This document shows positions 1-12,554 of a stretch of 64,000 nt of DNA, in pieces (the stretch's first letter is position 1; each line of letters starts with the position of its first letter). Both the position numbers and the translations under genes were made by a program. The stretch comes from Cucumis sativus (Eukaryota; Streptophyta; Magnoliopsida; Cucurbitales; Cucurbitaceae), in contig NC_026658.2 in NCBI RefSeq assembly GCF_000004075.3, forward strand, positions 9,610,001 through 9,674,000, in the 5' to 3' direction. The notes beneath the pieces were generated by a model. That model was not told the origin of the DNA and searched no databases. It saw only the letters and a program-made list of their open reading frames with translations.

Positions 1-1560
1 CAAAACCCTTTTTCTTTGATTCCTGACCGACTGGAAGCACCTCAATAGAATGAGCAATTTCCACCCTTTATCATTTAGAACCAAAAAGAATAAACAATTA
101 CAAGATCAGAGATTCTCTTGAACATAAGGGTGCTTGCCGTGTGAAAGATAATCAAATTAGCTACCAGGAAAGAAGGATGTTGCTTTTATCATAGCTTTGA
201 CCATCTTGTTTAAATGTGTGAATCTTAATTTACCTTCAAACCCTTCTAAGCCTTTTTTTCTTAGATTCCTGGCTGTCTGGGAAACACCTCAATCAAAAGA
301 GCAATTTCAATTTTTTAGAAGCGAGAAGAGAACAAATGACAGGACCAAAAATTCTCTTGAACATCAAGGCATTTTCCCTGGGAAAGAAAATCGAATTACA
401 GCCAAGTTAAGCTTAGCTACCAGACAAGAAAGATGCATTTTTTATTATTCCTTGGCCCATTTAGTTCATGCGTTGTTCTGCAGTGTTCAAGCAAACTTAC
501 CCTATTCTACCACTAATTAATGTTGCTTACATACAAGGCAAAACCATTGAAGAACCAAGTTCAGGCCAAAATAATGAAATTGAATTGAGAGAGAGTGACC
601 CACTAAATAATAGTACAGAACAAGCAAAATCTAAAATAGAATTCCTCTCTATTTCTTTTCCTAGATTGGAACAGCAAACAATAATGCGAAATCGATCAGA
701 TCAAATAATTCAATAGAGAAAAAACTTAAGGGAAGAAACCAGGAGTACAATGAAAGGGAAAGAGATTCATGAGTCATGACCCACTTCAGAAAGTGAAAGA
801 TCAATGGTGGGATTTGAACTATTCACAAAATATCAAACCTCCCCATTTGTATTATTGACAAAATACATTGTCTTAAACATCAAACAATGCAAACCCTTTA
901 CGTAATCAACCACATATTTCACAATCAGATTGCGAAAAACGATTAAATCCCTAAATCAAAATCCAATTACAGAATATCATTTTCACAGATCTAAAAAGCT
1001 TTGTTTAATCACTATTTAGCCTTAAAAATTCGCAACAGCATCAAAACCTGCATCCAACACTCCCAGATTCACTTAAAAAGGAGAAAAAGAACACCCAATA
1101 TTCGAAAAGGCTAACAAAACCCAGATCAGATGCCTTATCAAAAGAGCTAAAAAAGACGAATAAACTGCAAAAGATAAGGGGGTAGGCAGAGAAATGTTCG
1201 AATCTATCTAGGAGAGGAACGAAAGGAAAAAGCGTTCGACTCCCTCAAACGGATTCGGCGACGGAATAATATTATATAATCCGATGAATTGATGTAAGCC
1301 CTTGTCTGAACCAAATGGTGTGGAAAAATAATTAGCACCTTCTGGTTATTCGAAAGGCTATGCAGAAACCAAATCCATTAGCAGTTTCATATTTGCTTTC
1401 CCCCAAATCTAAACAACGAATACCATAAGCAACACTAGAAGAAAAAAAGATATTGCAGAAATTGAAATGAAAATACAAAATGTGAGAGAAAAAGAGCTAA
1501 AATTGGTTGTTTGATTAGGAAAGTTTTAGGTGAATCCACAACGATTAAAGAAAGGGGGGC
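1..1560 (-). other. Probable 5' leader and leader introns of a minus-strand gene lying off the left edge
   Basis: No convincing coding exon is visible. Read on the minus strand, the stretch starts just inside a promoter-like patch (about 1580-1650), then runs through pyrimidine-rich leader-like sequence (around 1260-1180) and intron-like AT-rich sequence to the window edge. The last 440 bases hold two diverged copies of one unit, roughly 1-180 and 240-440, which share phrases such as the one ending in GAGCAATTTC and the later TTCTCTTGAACAT. The coding part would lie beyond position 1, so the product cannot be named. The short open frames here look like chance. Confidence 0.35.
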
Positions 1561-1582
1561 GGGAACATTTTAATAGCGACAT

Positions 1583-1650
1583 TCGATTTAGGGTTTCTTT
1601 TTAGGGTTTGGGATTTTCTGAATCGGGCCTGAGTGTTAAATATGGGCTGG
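1583..1650 (-). promoter_or_regulatory. Telo-box and site-II-like promoter patch
   Basis: On the plus strand two TTAGGGTTT-type motifs lie close together near 1588-1613. GGGCC/GGGCT motifs follow at about 1626-1652. Telo-boxes (AAACCCTAA on the other strand) with TGGGCY site-II elements are typical of plant promoters for translation and housekeeping genes. Orientation fits a minus-strand gene starting below 1560. Function is inferred from motifs only. Confidence 0.4.
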
Positions 1651-1659
1651 GCCTAGATC

Positions 1660-3217
1660 CTAACAAATGAAATTACCATATTACCTTACCCTTCATTTGG
1701 AGTGCCACAAAATAAAAACATTTTCTCCTTAAAAGAAATAAACAGAAACATTTTCCTTTTTAATCTTTCTCTCTCTCCCAGAAGTTGGAAGGATAGATAA
1801 ATTCATTATATGAAAGGTTTATGACGATGTATACTATCTATAAAAGAAGCAGTGAAGAAAGAATTTTAGATAGACATTGGGCAATGGCCATATTGTTGGT
1901 AATTTTTGTATCACCTTTTTTGTTGATGAGATGTGCTTTAAGGCTATATGTCCGCTAGATGTCCGTTCAAAAGAAAATAAAAGAAATAGTGGTTATCATT
2001 CTTATTTTCCAAATTTTAGATCAAGCCCTTGCAATTGGTTTTGGCATCTAACATGCACTTGCTTCCTTTCACGTATGTTTCAAATGTATGTAAAAAAAAA
2101 TTGATCTTAAGTTAATATTAAGTAGTCTTCTCCTTAAGATATCTGATCTTACCTTTTTGGATGGTGAAATAGATATTAGAACAATTGTTCACGAAAATTA
2201 TGTAACGACTCTTATGGAGTCATTTTTCTTTGACAAGTTACTTGGAGCTCACAAAAATCATTGTTAGGTATTACTAAAGCTCTTGAGGTTGACATTTTAC
2301 TACTTTGTGTCAACATTGACGACAAATTTCTTTGGAGCCTTTTGTTTGAAAATTCTAGATTTGTAAATGAAGTACTAGATATATTCATTTATGTGGTTAT
2401 ATCAAACTTCTTTTGGTCTAATCACTTATGACTTAACAACTTATGCTCAACATTTTAGACACTTGGTTATATGGCTCGAAGAACTCCCTCATGTTCAACT
2501 TTTACTATTCTTTTTCTTTCTTTCTTTCTTTTACCTTCTTTATACACTAAATAAAAAGAGTTTAGATGTTGAAGTTAAGATGACTCAAACCAACTGAATA
2601 AAATAGCTCAAATAACTCCAATGGAAACTATGCATCCTGATAGGAAGTTTCCTAGACAATATTAGTTTGAATTTGACTCTCAAATGATTGACAAATTTAG
2701 GTGACTCTCAAATGATTGTGAACTTTTTAAACATTTAATAAGCCCTTCAACTTCAAGTCAAAGACCTATTTGATACCTTGACACTTTGGGACACAAATTG
2801 AAAGATCAAGGATTATAGTACACAAAGTTTGTTCAAACCTCAACTTTAAACTATTAGTTTAATCAGAATGATCCAACTTTCTGGAGAAGATTAATTTACG
2901 AGAATTAAGTAAAAAAAATGTATCAAACAAATGATAGCCCTCTTTAAAAAAAGTGCTTACATTTGTATCACATATGATGATCACCATGGTCCTTCAAATC
3001 TATATCCTGGCAAATCATTCAGAAAAAGTGAAATAAATTTACAAGTGATCATTTAAAATTGTAATCAGATTTACATATATGGCTTGTTTTTCAGATACCA
3101 TGTATAACTTGAAACTATTTTATGAGAAGCAATGTTAATATTTAAAGATGCCAAGAGCAATCTCAGGAATTTAGACAGAGAACAAGTAATTAATTGGTTA
3201 TCTTCCTGTGAAGATGG
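1660..3217. other. Gene-free stretch
   Basis: AT-rich sequence between the promoter patch of the left-edge gene and the stop codon of the HOZ-type gene. The final 150 or so bases are probably that gene's 3' UTR. The short open frames show no family motif and no supporting splice structure. I see no RNA gene and no clear transposon protein. Confidence 0.5.
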
Positions 3218-6200
3218 TTAAACTTGAGGCTTAGCAGCTTCTACCATTTCCACCACAAGAGTCTTGACATCCCTAAAAAGGAGGAAGAAAAACAGTGAGC
3301 AGAAATGCAGCACAGAAAATGGCTTAAATTTCCAAATGGACGAGATGTGCATGAAGTTTTTTACCCCATTTGGTAACTATTTGGCTTTTAGTTTTTTTGT
3401 TTTTGAAAATTAACTCTACAAACCCCACTTTCATTCCTTAGTTTCAACTTTTGTTGGTTACACTACCTTTCATGGGTTGTACCACCTTTCATGGGTTGTT
3501 TTTAAAATCAAAGTCAAATTTTGAAATCTAAAAAAATATATATATAGTTTTTAGAAAAAAATTGGCTAAGGTGTCAGCTTTGTACTTAAAAATGCATGCC
3601 AATGTAAGAATATGAGTGGAAACAAACATGATTTTCAAAAACCAAAACAAAGGTCGGTCTAATTTGGTAAGCATTTTGTTTTTTGTTTTTAAAAATTAGG
3701 CCTACAAAAAACTCTTCTACTTCTAAATCTCTTGCCTTTATATGAAAACCTTTTATTGGTTGAATTTCGTCGCTTAAAAGATGTATGGCTAGATGACAGC
3801 GTTCTTGTGACTCTGACCAAACAGGGCTACTATTATGGTTATAAACTGGAACTGTGCTTTTATTTTACTTTATTAGGTATGAGCATTTTGGCTCTGAGTT
3901 CCATCATTATTTCTACTTTTTATATTATAATTTATAGTTGAATGTAGGGTGTTTTTGTGTTGGGATTAAGTGTTTTTGGAGTAAGATTATGGACGATTGA
4001 TTGTTTGGTTTTTTATTAATTTTCTAACTTGGCCTTGGGTAGGTTTTGAATTTCACTTATTGAGTTAAGGATTGAACCTGATAAAATCGAATATTCCCTA
4101 GAATAAAAAGAAACAGTTATTTCAATAGAAGCAACTGATCAACAAAACTCGCAATTAAGGATAAGAAGTCTCACTTTCTACTTTCTGCTCTTCTTGGAAA
4201 AGGCACACGAAGCTTAAATGAAGTCCCTCGATAATCAGCCTAAATGAACAAAAGAAGAAAGGAAATTAAGTAAGTTATACAAATAAAACAAGATATGCCC
4301 TTTAGAAAGTAGAACTGAAGTCAATACATCCTTTGTAAAGTATATATCACCGGCAAATCTTAATTTAATAGCTCGATAGATTGGAAGTAAATTCATTGAA
4401 TATAACATTAGCATAAATGCCAGTCCGCGTCCAATTATCCATATCGCCATTTCCTCCGGTCAAGATTAATGGTCCACAATATCATGATCAGGTATGAGCC
4501 GACTATTGCTAACCTAACACGTAAGCTTTTGACGTAATAAATTACTAATTACCCTAACATGTTCCGACATATTTTAGAAAAGAATTAGAGAACTTAAATA
4601 ATTAACTTTTTGTGAAATAATACAAGTCAACAAGGTCTAATAAATAATTTAATTAATAGTAACAATACCTTAACATTAAAACCAAGGCTATCCAAATCCA
4701 GCATGATGGCAGAATCAACCTGCAGATAGAATAGAAGCACAGTCCCACAGGATCCCTCATTAATATATGTACATATTAATTATATACAGAAAAGGCATCA
4801 GAAAAAGAGCAGGGTGGTTATAAAACTGTATTTTAAGAAACTGAATATTCTCACTCATAATCGATACAGCTGTGGTTATTTATAGACTACACTTGTAACA
4901 AACCCGTAACAAACTAACCACTTTAAGATGAGTAAGGGTAATTTAGTAAAATATTTAATTACTCAATTACTCTAATAGGTGGGGCATCCTCTCTCTCTCT
5001 CTAGATAAAACTATACTTTGATAAGATACAATTTCATTCATGGTATGAAATTGTGAAAAGCAGTAAAACAGACACCAAGTTAGGTGGGAATTCGAAAGAG
5101 GAGAAAAACCACTGCCTAACTTTCTTATCAATTTATCATATTAACAAAAGATCGGGCAAAATAAACTCACAACAATCTTATGATAAAAAAGAAAGGAAAT
5201 TAGGGTAAATCCTTCATTGGACCAGGCACACTAATTTTAAGGCTCCCCTCAAGTTGTGACGTAGATGTGAATGAGACTCAACTTGCTAACACGAGTCAAA
5301 GCTTTGTCTGAGAAGCCACTTAGTAAAAACATTAGCAACCTGTTGGCTCGAAGGGATGTAAGGAATGCATATGCTACCGTTGTCCAGTCTTTCTTTAATG
5401 AAGTGTTGATCAATTTTCACATGTTTAGTTTTATCATGTTGAACTGGATTTTTGGCAATGCTAATAGTTACCTTATTATCATATAATAATTTCATTAGCA
5501 TCTCACAGTCTTGATGAAGGTCAGATAAAACTTTCTGAAGCCAAATTTCTTCACATATCCTCGAACTCATGGCCCGGTACTCAGCTTCAGGACTGCTTCT
5601 GGCCACAACCCATTGCTTCTTACTCCTCCATGTTATGAGATTTCCCCATACAACGGTACAGGAGCTGGAGATGGATTTCCTATCAACAATAAACCCTACC
5701 TAGTCAGAATCAGTATAGGACTTAACAGCTCTCCGTTAGTCTTCCTGGACATCGACCCTTTACCAGGAGTTGTTTTTAAGTACCTTAGGATTCTATTAAC
5801 TGCCTCCATGTGTTCCTCACAAGGAGCCTGCATGAACTGGTTAATGATAGTCACATCAAGGAGATATCCAATCTAGTTTGTGACAAGCAAATCAACTTTC
5901 CCACAAGGCACCAATATTTTTCTCTCTCAACTAGAACTTTATCACCTGAATTTTCTAGTTTACAGTTGAATTCAATAGGAGTATCAACAAAACGACATCC
6001 CAGCATACTTGTCTCAGCCAACAAATCAAGGATATACTTCCTCTGAGATACGGAGCTACCTTCTTTTGATCTAGCTACCTCCACCCAAGGAAATATTTCA
6101 AATTCCCTAAGCCTTTAATTTCAAACTCATCACCCATCTTCTTTCTCATTGGATGATTTCAGCGGGGTCATCCTCAAATAAAACAATGTCATCAACATAA

Positions 6201-8728
6201 ACAATCAACACGGCAATCCTCCCAGTCTTGGAGACTTTTGTAAACAAGGTTTGATATGAGTGCCCCTTGTACCCTTGGGACTTTGACAAATGTAGTAAAT
6301 CTATCAAACCATGCTCTTGGTGACTGTTTTAGCCCATACAATGATTCTGAAGTTTACAAACTCAATGACCAAACTGGTTAAAATCTAACCGAAATTACAA
6401 AAGAATGAGAAATCCTAGCAAGAAAACTACAAAAGGTCTTTCCAATTGGAAAATGGAAAGGAGTGTAAAAAAGCTATGGTGATGGTCATGGAATAAGGGT
6501 CTAACACCAAGCGAAGTAATAGCTATTTTGTAGTTATGGGGTCGGTTACTAAAATTGAAATGGTTAAAATCTTAAAACTGATATAAAAGTATATCAGGGT
6601 ATAAATTATTCACAAAAGCTACCCAAGTACTTGGTCCAATTTAGACCCAGTCACTCACTCCCGATCATATAGCCCAGAATCTGATAAAAAAACTAAACCA
6701 ATAAAATATTAAATCATTTCACGTAAAGATGAATTATACAAAACATTTATCTAGAAAATATTAATTTTACCGGAATGGATGTCCAGTGTCTCACAATGTT
6801 CTTTGTATCTTCAGCATGATCTCTATTCATGTGAGACTAAAGATTAAGAGGGAAAAAAACTGATTCAGAAAATAGGTTATTCACAGTTAAAAAATATGTT
6901 CAAATAATAAGCAAGATCTTAAGATTATGTTATCACCGTCACAGGCTTTGCAAATTGAGCTATTGGATCAACTTGTGCTGCCATGTACTCTTCACTGCTT
7001 AGTTCTTGGATAAAAAGGTAGAAAATTAAGAAGTCAGCTTGACAAGAACAAGCCTGATATAAAGAATAAGACAGTTTAGAGTTAAACAGAAGGTGAAAGA
7101 CCAGCTTCAAGTTCCCTCTTTGTTTTTGTTTATGACGTAAGATATGACCAAACCTTTATGTGCAAAAGCAAACGAAAAGGGAAATCTCAAAAAAGACAAA
7201 CCTCCTGAACCCAAAGAAGCTGTTGCAATCCCAGACACGTATCGTATCACTTTTGGTTTGATATACACAAAGTTGAAGTCGCCAAAGTCAACCTTCACAT
7301 AGAGAGGAAATATTCACTCATCTTTTATGCATAAATTGAAGAAACCTTCAATGATAAACTTAAGTATTCTGAGGATTGGTTACTACCCAAAATGCATTTG
7401 GATGCTTGGACAAGTATGCAGCACGAACAGCAGGTCTATCCTCTTCTGAAACCTAAATTGCGAAGAGCATAATTCAGATTGCCATGCCATAACATTCTAA
7501 CAATAACAGTTATCATATAAGACACAAGAACGAGAAACATATCTATCCCTTCTGATGATTGAATACAGGCAAAGAGATAGACTGACACATGAAAAGAAGA
7601 AATAAATAGTGAACATAAGCTATATATCTTACAGCCACAGCATCACCATGAAGAGTGACCACTAAAGTTCCCCTATCCTCGGGTTCTTTTGCCACAAGCA
7701 ATGAGCATTTTGGATTAGTTTCCAAGTTCTACACAGAAAAGAAACACCAAACTTACAAATGATTAACAATCACTTGACACACAAAATTTTCAATTGCTAC
7801 CAAAATTCTGGACTAGGAGCATAAAGATGAATGATACCTTAGCGTGCTCTGCTAGACTGCTTACAGCAAGTATAGGAGTACCATCAGCATCGCATGCAAA
7901 GTCGACAAAAGATCCAGACGGATAACCTTCAAAGCTCTGCAAAGGTGCATACATTATTACTAAGAACTAAAAAACCAACCAAAATGCAAATGACTAATGG
8001 AGAAATCAGATCTACACAAGTAGTCAAAGTCACATGTTCATAATTATGCAGCAAATTCCAAAGTCACTAAAGACAAGAGGACTAAAGATCAAAAGAGAGT
8101 GAAAACCCGGGAAAAGGTGGAGAGCGTCCCGCGCACACTCTGATCCAGCAATGTTCGAATCTCTTCAACTGGCGAAAGCCGAGCCGCCTTTTCCTAAAAC
8201 ACCATCATTCACACACAGCAATAACTTGATAAACACACAAAACACAACAAATAACTCCGCACAATCTTCAAATCTCGAGATTGAAAATATAAGCATAATC
8301 AAACTACCACTGGGGAAACATCAAAGATAATATCAAAAGAAAGAAATACCTGATGAGCTTGAATCAACTTCGATACATCAATGTCGTCGCTATTAGCATA
8401 GCCAGACGGAGCCTAATAACAAAAATGAAAACAAAAGGAAAGGAAAGATGGTAAATCTATTGCCAATGATTCAAATTTGTTCCCGCAGGAATGGAATCAA
8501 CAAGAAACAAGAAATTAAACAGCGAATTGATTGCTGGAAAAAAAAGAGAGAAGGAAGTACCTGAGAAGTGGAGTCGGTTGAAGCAGCCATAGAAAGCGGA
8601 AGTGGAAGACGAAGACGAAGATTGAACGAAGAGGTCAAAGACCGAGAAAAGTGAAAGGAGATTCGGCCATTTAAGGCAGTTGGAGAAGGAATTCGGAAGG
8701 TTAAGGTAGGTGGCGTCACCGTCGCCAT
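3218..8728 (-). CDS. HOZ: Plastid HugZ-like FMN/heme-binding split-barrel protein (HOZ, At3g03890 type), 12 exons
   Basis: Exons (minus order): 8728-8561, 8412-8350, 8193-8107, 7936-7838, 7728-7633, 7452-7387, 7292-7202, 7004-6937, 6836-6771, 4719-4669, 4239-4175, 3272-3218. All junctions are GT-AG and the phases close to 324 residues. Residues 1-46 are Ser/Thr/Arg-rich and look like a chloroplast transit peptide, followed by MAASTDS. Residues about 78-230 form the pyridoxamine-phosphate-oxidase-like split barrel, with landmarks RLSPVEEIRTLL, EGYPSGSFVDFACDADG and NPKCSLLVAKEPEDR. The tail has the HugZ-family C-terminal signature SHMNRDHAED (247-256) and ends in VKTLVVEMVEAAKPQV. The Arabidopsis homologue is a heme-binding plastid protein related to HugZ; activity here is inferred. 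Intron 9 (4720-6770, about 2 kb) is far longer than the others because it holds a copia relic in the same orientation. Confidence 0.95.
3363..3735. repeat. MITE-like AT-rich repeat in the last HOZ intron
   Basis: The last intron (3273-4174) contains two related segments, about 3363-3560 and 3655-3735. Each opens with a TTTGGTAA-type phrase followed by T-rich GTTTTTGAAAATTA-like sequence and a tract reading roughly CTACAAA. Such non-coding segments are common interspersed repeats in this kind of genome. Ends and target duplications are not clear. Confidence 0.35.
4800..6345 (-). mobile_element. Decayed Ty1/copia retrotransposon fragment inside HOZ intron 9
   Basis: On the minus strand, 6345-5851 encodes reverse-transcriptase pieces. 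These include a SLYGLKQSPRAW-like block and the catalytic YVDD motif (about 6185-6202), followed by the VSQRKYILDLLAET region. After a frame break, 5720-5286 encodes the RNase H end, with WRSKKQWVVARSSPEAEYRA and DQHFIKERLDNG. A stop replaces the expected Trp near 5700 (SD*VG). A GAGGGGAG-like polypurine tract lies at about 5246-5253. The sequence from about 5240 down to 4800, with a TATTTATAG-like stretch, probably is a 3' LTR remnant. Gag, protease and integrase are absent. The element is truncated and frameshifted, so it is not functional. It is in sense orientation with the host gene. Confidence 0.8.
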
Positions 8729-8759
8729 TGTTCACCGGACTCCCTCGTCCGCCGGCTCA

Positions 8760-9505
8760 AGCAACTCCACGCGGCTTGATTTCCAAAATTGAAGATTTAC
8801 CAAATAAAAGAAAATAATAATATTTTCATTTTATATTATGAAAAAATAAACAAATAAAAATATAGAATTTATGTGTTGAAACTTCCATCTATGTCTCCAA
8901 TTTTTCATGGTTTTTGTAGATATTTGATTTTTAAGTTCAAATTTACGATAGATTTAAGGGTGTTTTTTTTGCAAATATATTGTAATAAATGATTAGGTAA
9001 AGATTTTAACACGAAACTTCTTGTCCACATGAACATATGTTGGCAGGTGTCTATTATGAATAGAATTAGAAACTATTATATTTTATAGATATTTTTAAAT
9101 GTTTTACCATTTCCAATAATATTCATAATTTTGGTAAGTGAATTAATATTTCTAGTTCAGTATAAAAATTATGAAATAGAGAAAATAAGTTTCACCTTAG
9201 AAGAAATGGTAAAATAGACTAAATATTTATATTTTATAAAAAAATAAATTTTTTAAAACTTCTAAATAATACACCTGCTTACTTATTTGAAAATAATAAA
9301 ATTTATATTTTTAATTTATATTTCTTTTTTAAAATTATTTTTATATTAAAAAACATTTTTTTAGCACAATAATTACGGAGTGGAGAGGTTATGTCAACCT
9401 GTGTTTTTTCTTTTTTCTTTTTTTTGCAAATACGCTGAATTGCTAAAAGAGAGAGGGACGTCATGACTCAAAGTCAAGACACACAGAAAAAAAGAAAAAA
9501 CAACA
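8760..9505. other. Gene-free AT-rich stretch upstream of HOZ
   Basis: Sequence just above the HOZ start (8729-8780) is less AT-rich and is likely leader and core promoter. The remainder is very AT-rich and shows no reading frame or recognisable repeat domain. Confidence 0.5.
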
Positions 9506-9506
9506 G

Positions 9507-10345
9507 CACACTAGGGTAGAAGTGTAAGATACGGGTAGAATCCGATAACTCAAACTACCTAACTCATATTATATAGGTTGGGTTGGATTAAGGTTAAAAT
9601 GTAGGTTGAGTTGGGTTTAGGGCAAAACAAAGAAGTGAGAGAATATAATATACAATTTAAGCTTCCTAACTACTAATATGTCTATTACAAATTGCAACAC
9701 ATTGATCTCTATATTCCAAAATTTGGTAAAACCACCAACAAAAGTGGGGCAGAATCTCAATCTCTCTTTGTTCAAACCACCAAGCCATAAATTAAATGCC
9801 TACAAAATTTGGCATTTCCAAGCTCCATAGTTTTGTATAGTTTCCCATAAAATTGGCACATGCCCTTAACAATGCAAACGTGAGAACGACAATGGCATAA
9901 AACAAACAAAATCAAATCACCTTGTCGTGTAATCGAAGGATTTATTGTCCCAATTTTAAAACATTTTCCTTACTTTTTTCACCTTAGCTTGGTGGACTTG
10001 CTAAACTACACTCTTTCTAAGAACAAACCTCTGGAAGGATTCGAGGAAGCAAAACAAAGAAGGGAGATGGAGGACTTTAGAGAAAGAAAAGACCGGCGAG
10101 AGAGAAGATGGAGAAGGATGGGTGTGGAGTTGTAAGGGCGAGAGATTCTTGGACGAGGGAGAGAAGATGGAGAAGAACCGACGTGAAGTTGTGGGAGGAG
10201 TAAGAAACGGTGCCACGTGGAGTTGAGAGGGGGAGGGATCCTTCGACAAGGGAGAGAAGATTTAGAAGAACTGGCGTGGAGTTGGAGAAGTAGGGAACGG
10301 TGCTACATGGAGTCGGGAAGATTAGGGAATAATGTCGCATAGAGT
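9507..10345. mobile_element. Degenerate hAT-like non-autonomous element with a GA-rich minisatellite
   Basis: A GTAGAAGTGTAAGA end at about 9515 is followed by a block of GGGTTGGATT / AAAATGTAGGTTGAGTTGGG phrases (9575-9620). The same phrases recur in the better preserved element at 33486-34331. Further right, 10060-10340 carries about two and a half imperfect copies of a roughly 110-120-base GA-rich unit containing GGGAGAGAAGAT and CGTGGAGTTG-type phrases. The open frames on the minus strand here (about 10001-10340) are translations of this repeat and not genes. The right end is not defined. Confidence 0.4.
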
Positions 10346-10799
10346 TAGGGATGGGTAGAGAATAGTAATAACCCTAATTCCTCAATCCTTGGGCAAACAT
10401 CTCCATAAGGTTTTGCTAAGTTCGAGAGACATATCATCAATAATTACCATTTCACAAGTCACCATTGTTGATCCTTATATTACCATTATTAAACTCATAA
10501 ATAATATATTTATTTTTATAAATTGTTTAATTGGTATTTCTAAGGATAAGTTTATGGTGGTTTTTAATCTTCCCTCTCTCTTTTTTCTTTTCCATTTAGC
10601 ACATTTATAATTAATATTGAAATGTTAGTTGTCATACATTTGCACAGAGTTGTTTTCACTAACTATAAAAAGTGTGAACATTGACTATAAAATATTTTCT
10701 TTGTTTGCGTTCATATATATACACACATATATTAAAGGCTAATGCTTCGTCTTATGTTCTGTCGCTCAAGCCAAATTTCCTCTTTCCTGATGAATGTAC

Positions 10800-12100
10800 C
10801 TTACTAGCTTCTTAAGGGATTCGGACTTGGTTGGAACCTTGTGAAGAACCAAGCAACATAACGTTATGGAGTAGTTCTAAAGGAAATGATTAATGGTGTA
10901 GCCAAGGTTAATGGGGAATAACATGAGAGGCTAGTCTTGGATTACAAAAAATTGATAGTTATTACTCCTTAATTTTCTTATAGAATGGTTTTCTTTTAAG
11001 TGTTAAGTACTATGAGAAGTTAAGTTGTTTATTGTTCTTTGTTAGGTGGGAAGAAGAAAGGAAATTTAGCTAAGTATGACAGGTGTAGTTGGTAGCCAAA
11101 AAAGAAAGAAGGTTTGATGATTGAAAATTGACTAAGTGTTGAGAGGTTATTTTGTAAAGGATTATGCGTTTTGATGAAGGCCTAGGCGAGAAGAAGATGT
11201 GGCATGAAGAATCTCTAAGAGACAAGGTTGGGTGTGGAAGTTGCTTGGCTTTGGACGATAAGGCTAGGCGAGATAACCTCTTTTAGAGGTTATCTAGGTG
11301 CTGAAGGCTAGTAGGAGACATGATTTGTTATGTGTGGTTCGTGAATGTGAGCTTGGGGAGAAGATCTTATCTACGCGAGAAAGGGCTAGTTTGAGAGGAA
11401 GTCATAGGCTTGCGAGGATGTGTTATGCAAACATAGGCGAGACGATGACTTGCGGCCAAAGAGGTTGTAAGTGAAGAGTTTCATGACCATACGTTTGGGG
11501 ATGAGGCTTAGGTGAGAAGACATGTTCTTGATGAGAAGTTTGATTGCTATGCGATGAAGGTTACTTTTACGCGTTTTGGGTAGACGGTGAAGTGGTTTCC
11601 AAGTGTTCTTAAGCATGCAAATGGTGGTTTCATGCAAGGAGGAGGTGGCAAAGTCCACTTTTAAAAAAACTTTATAAATAGGCTCACTTTAGAATCAAAG
11701 TTCTCACAATTATCTTCTGAAAATTGAGTGTGATTCAAGTTGGAGAAGCTTCCTTCGTGAGTATTTTCTAGTATGAGGATGCCATATGAAAAAGATTTAG
11801 GGAAGCTTGAGTTTGAAGATCAAGAATATTTGAAGGTCGAATTTTGAGCAAGGTTGAGTTTCTGTAAGCTACAGAACTCAATTCTTCGAATTTGAAGCTG
11901 AGATTTTGAGGTAAAATAATTAACTCATTTCTAAGCAAGTTTGAGGAATGAAGTTCTAGTTTAAAGGTTATGAACATTTATAGTTGATAGTAGTTTTTTT
12001 TTTTTGGAAAATTTCAGTGTTCTGGGTTATTGTTGAGATTGGTCAAGCATCAAGGTGGAAGGTTTTGTTGATCACGCAAGGTAAGCGAAAGATGTTATTT
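10800..12100 (+). repeat. Old LTR-retrotransposon-like sequence with recurring CTAGGCGAG phrases
   Basis: This block is richer in G than its surroundings and repeats phrases such as CTAGGCGAGA and GGCGAG many times. It ends in a TATAAATAGG box near 11672 followed by AAAGTTCTCAC-type leader sequence, as an LTR promoter would look. Similar vocabulary recurs at 17.7-18.2 kb and 19.5-20.1 kb. No gag-pol coding is visible. It is best read as an eroded LTR or non-autonomous LTR element. Its borders are uncertain. Confidence 0.4.
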
Positions 12101-12184
12101 TTTAGCCTTGGTGTGTCATATGAGATGACCAAACGCATAGCTAGGCAGCAGGAGAGGGAGAGACGTGGCATGCACGCAAGGTTG

Positions 12185-12258
12185 TACATATGCATGTACA
12201 CACACATAATATATACATACATGTCATGTGCGTGTGTGTGTGCATGTTCGTGTGTATA
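12185..12258. repeat. Mixed CA/TA/TG microsatellite
   Basis: Alternating purine-pyrimidine tract: ACACACA, then TATATACATACATG, then GTGTGTGTGTGCATG. It is a compound dinucleotide microsatellite, likely polymorphic. No gene is associated with it. Confidence 0.7.
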
Positions 12259-12554
12259 AATTTTATAAAAATAATGGAAAACTAGATGAACCTAGTGAAC
12301 AAAACTTGTTAGACAAAAATAAAAGAAGAAAAAAAAATAGAAACTTAAAGTCTATCATTTTTATATACATAATTTTAAATAAGTGGTCATACGATAGTTT
12401 TTTCCAAAACATGTATGGTTATAAATTGATTACAATGGTAACTCATGGATAGTACAATACTTCGTTTTTAGAAAGGGAAAAATTCATTAAGTAATTAATT
12501 GAAAACCAATGGATTCCTTATAATGTGGATATTAAAGGGATAATTCAATTGAAA

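Noticed and set aside
10001..10340. Ser/Pro/Leu-rich minus-strand frames
   Set aside because: Translation of a GA-rich minisatellite; no protein family signature.
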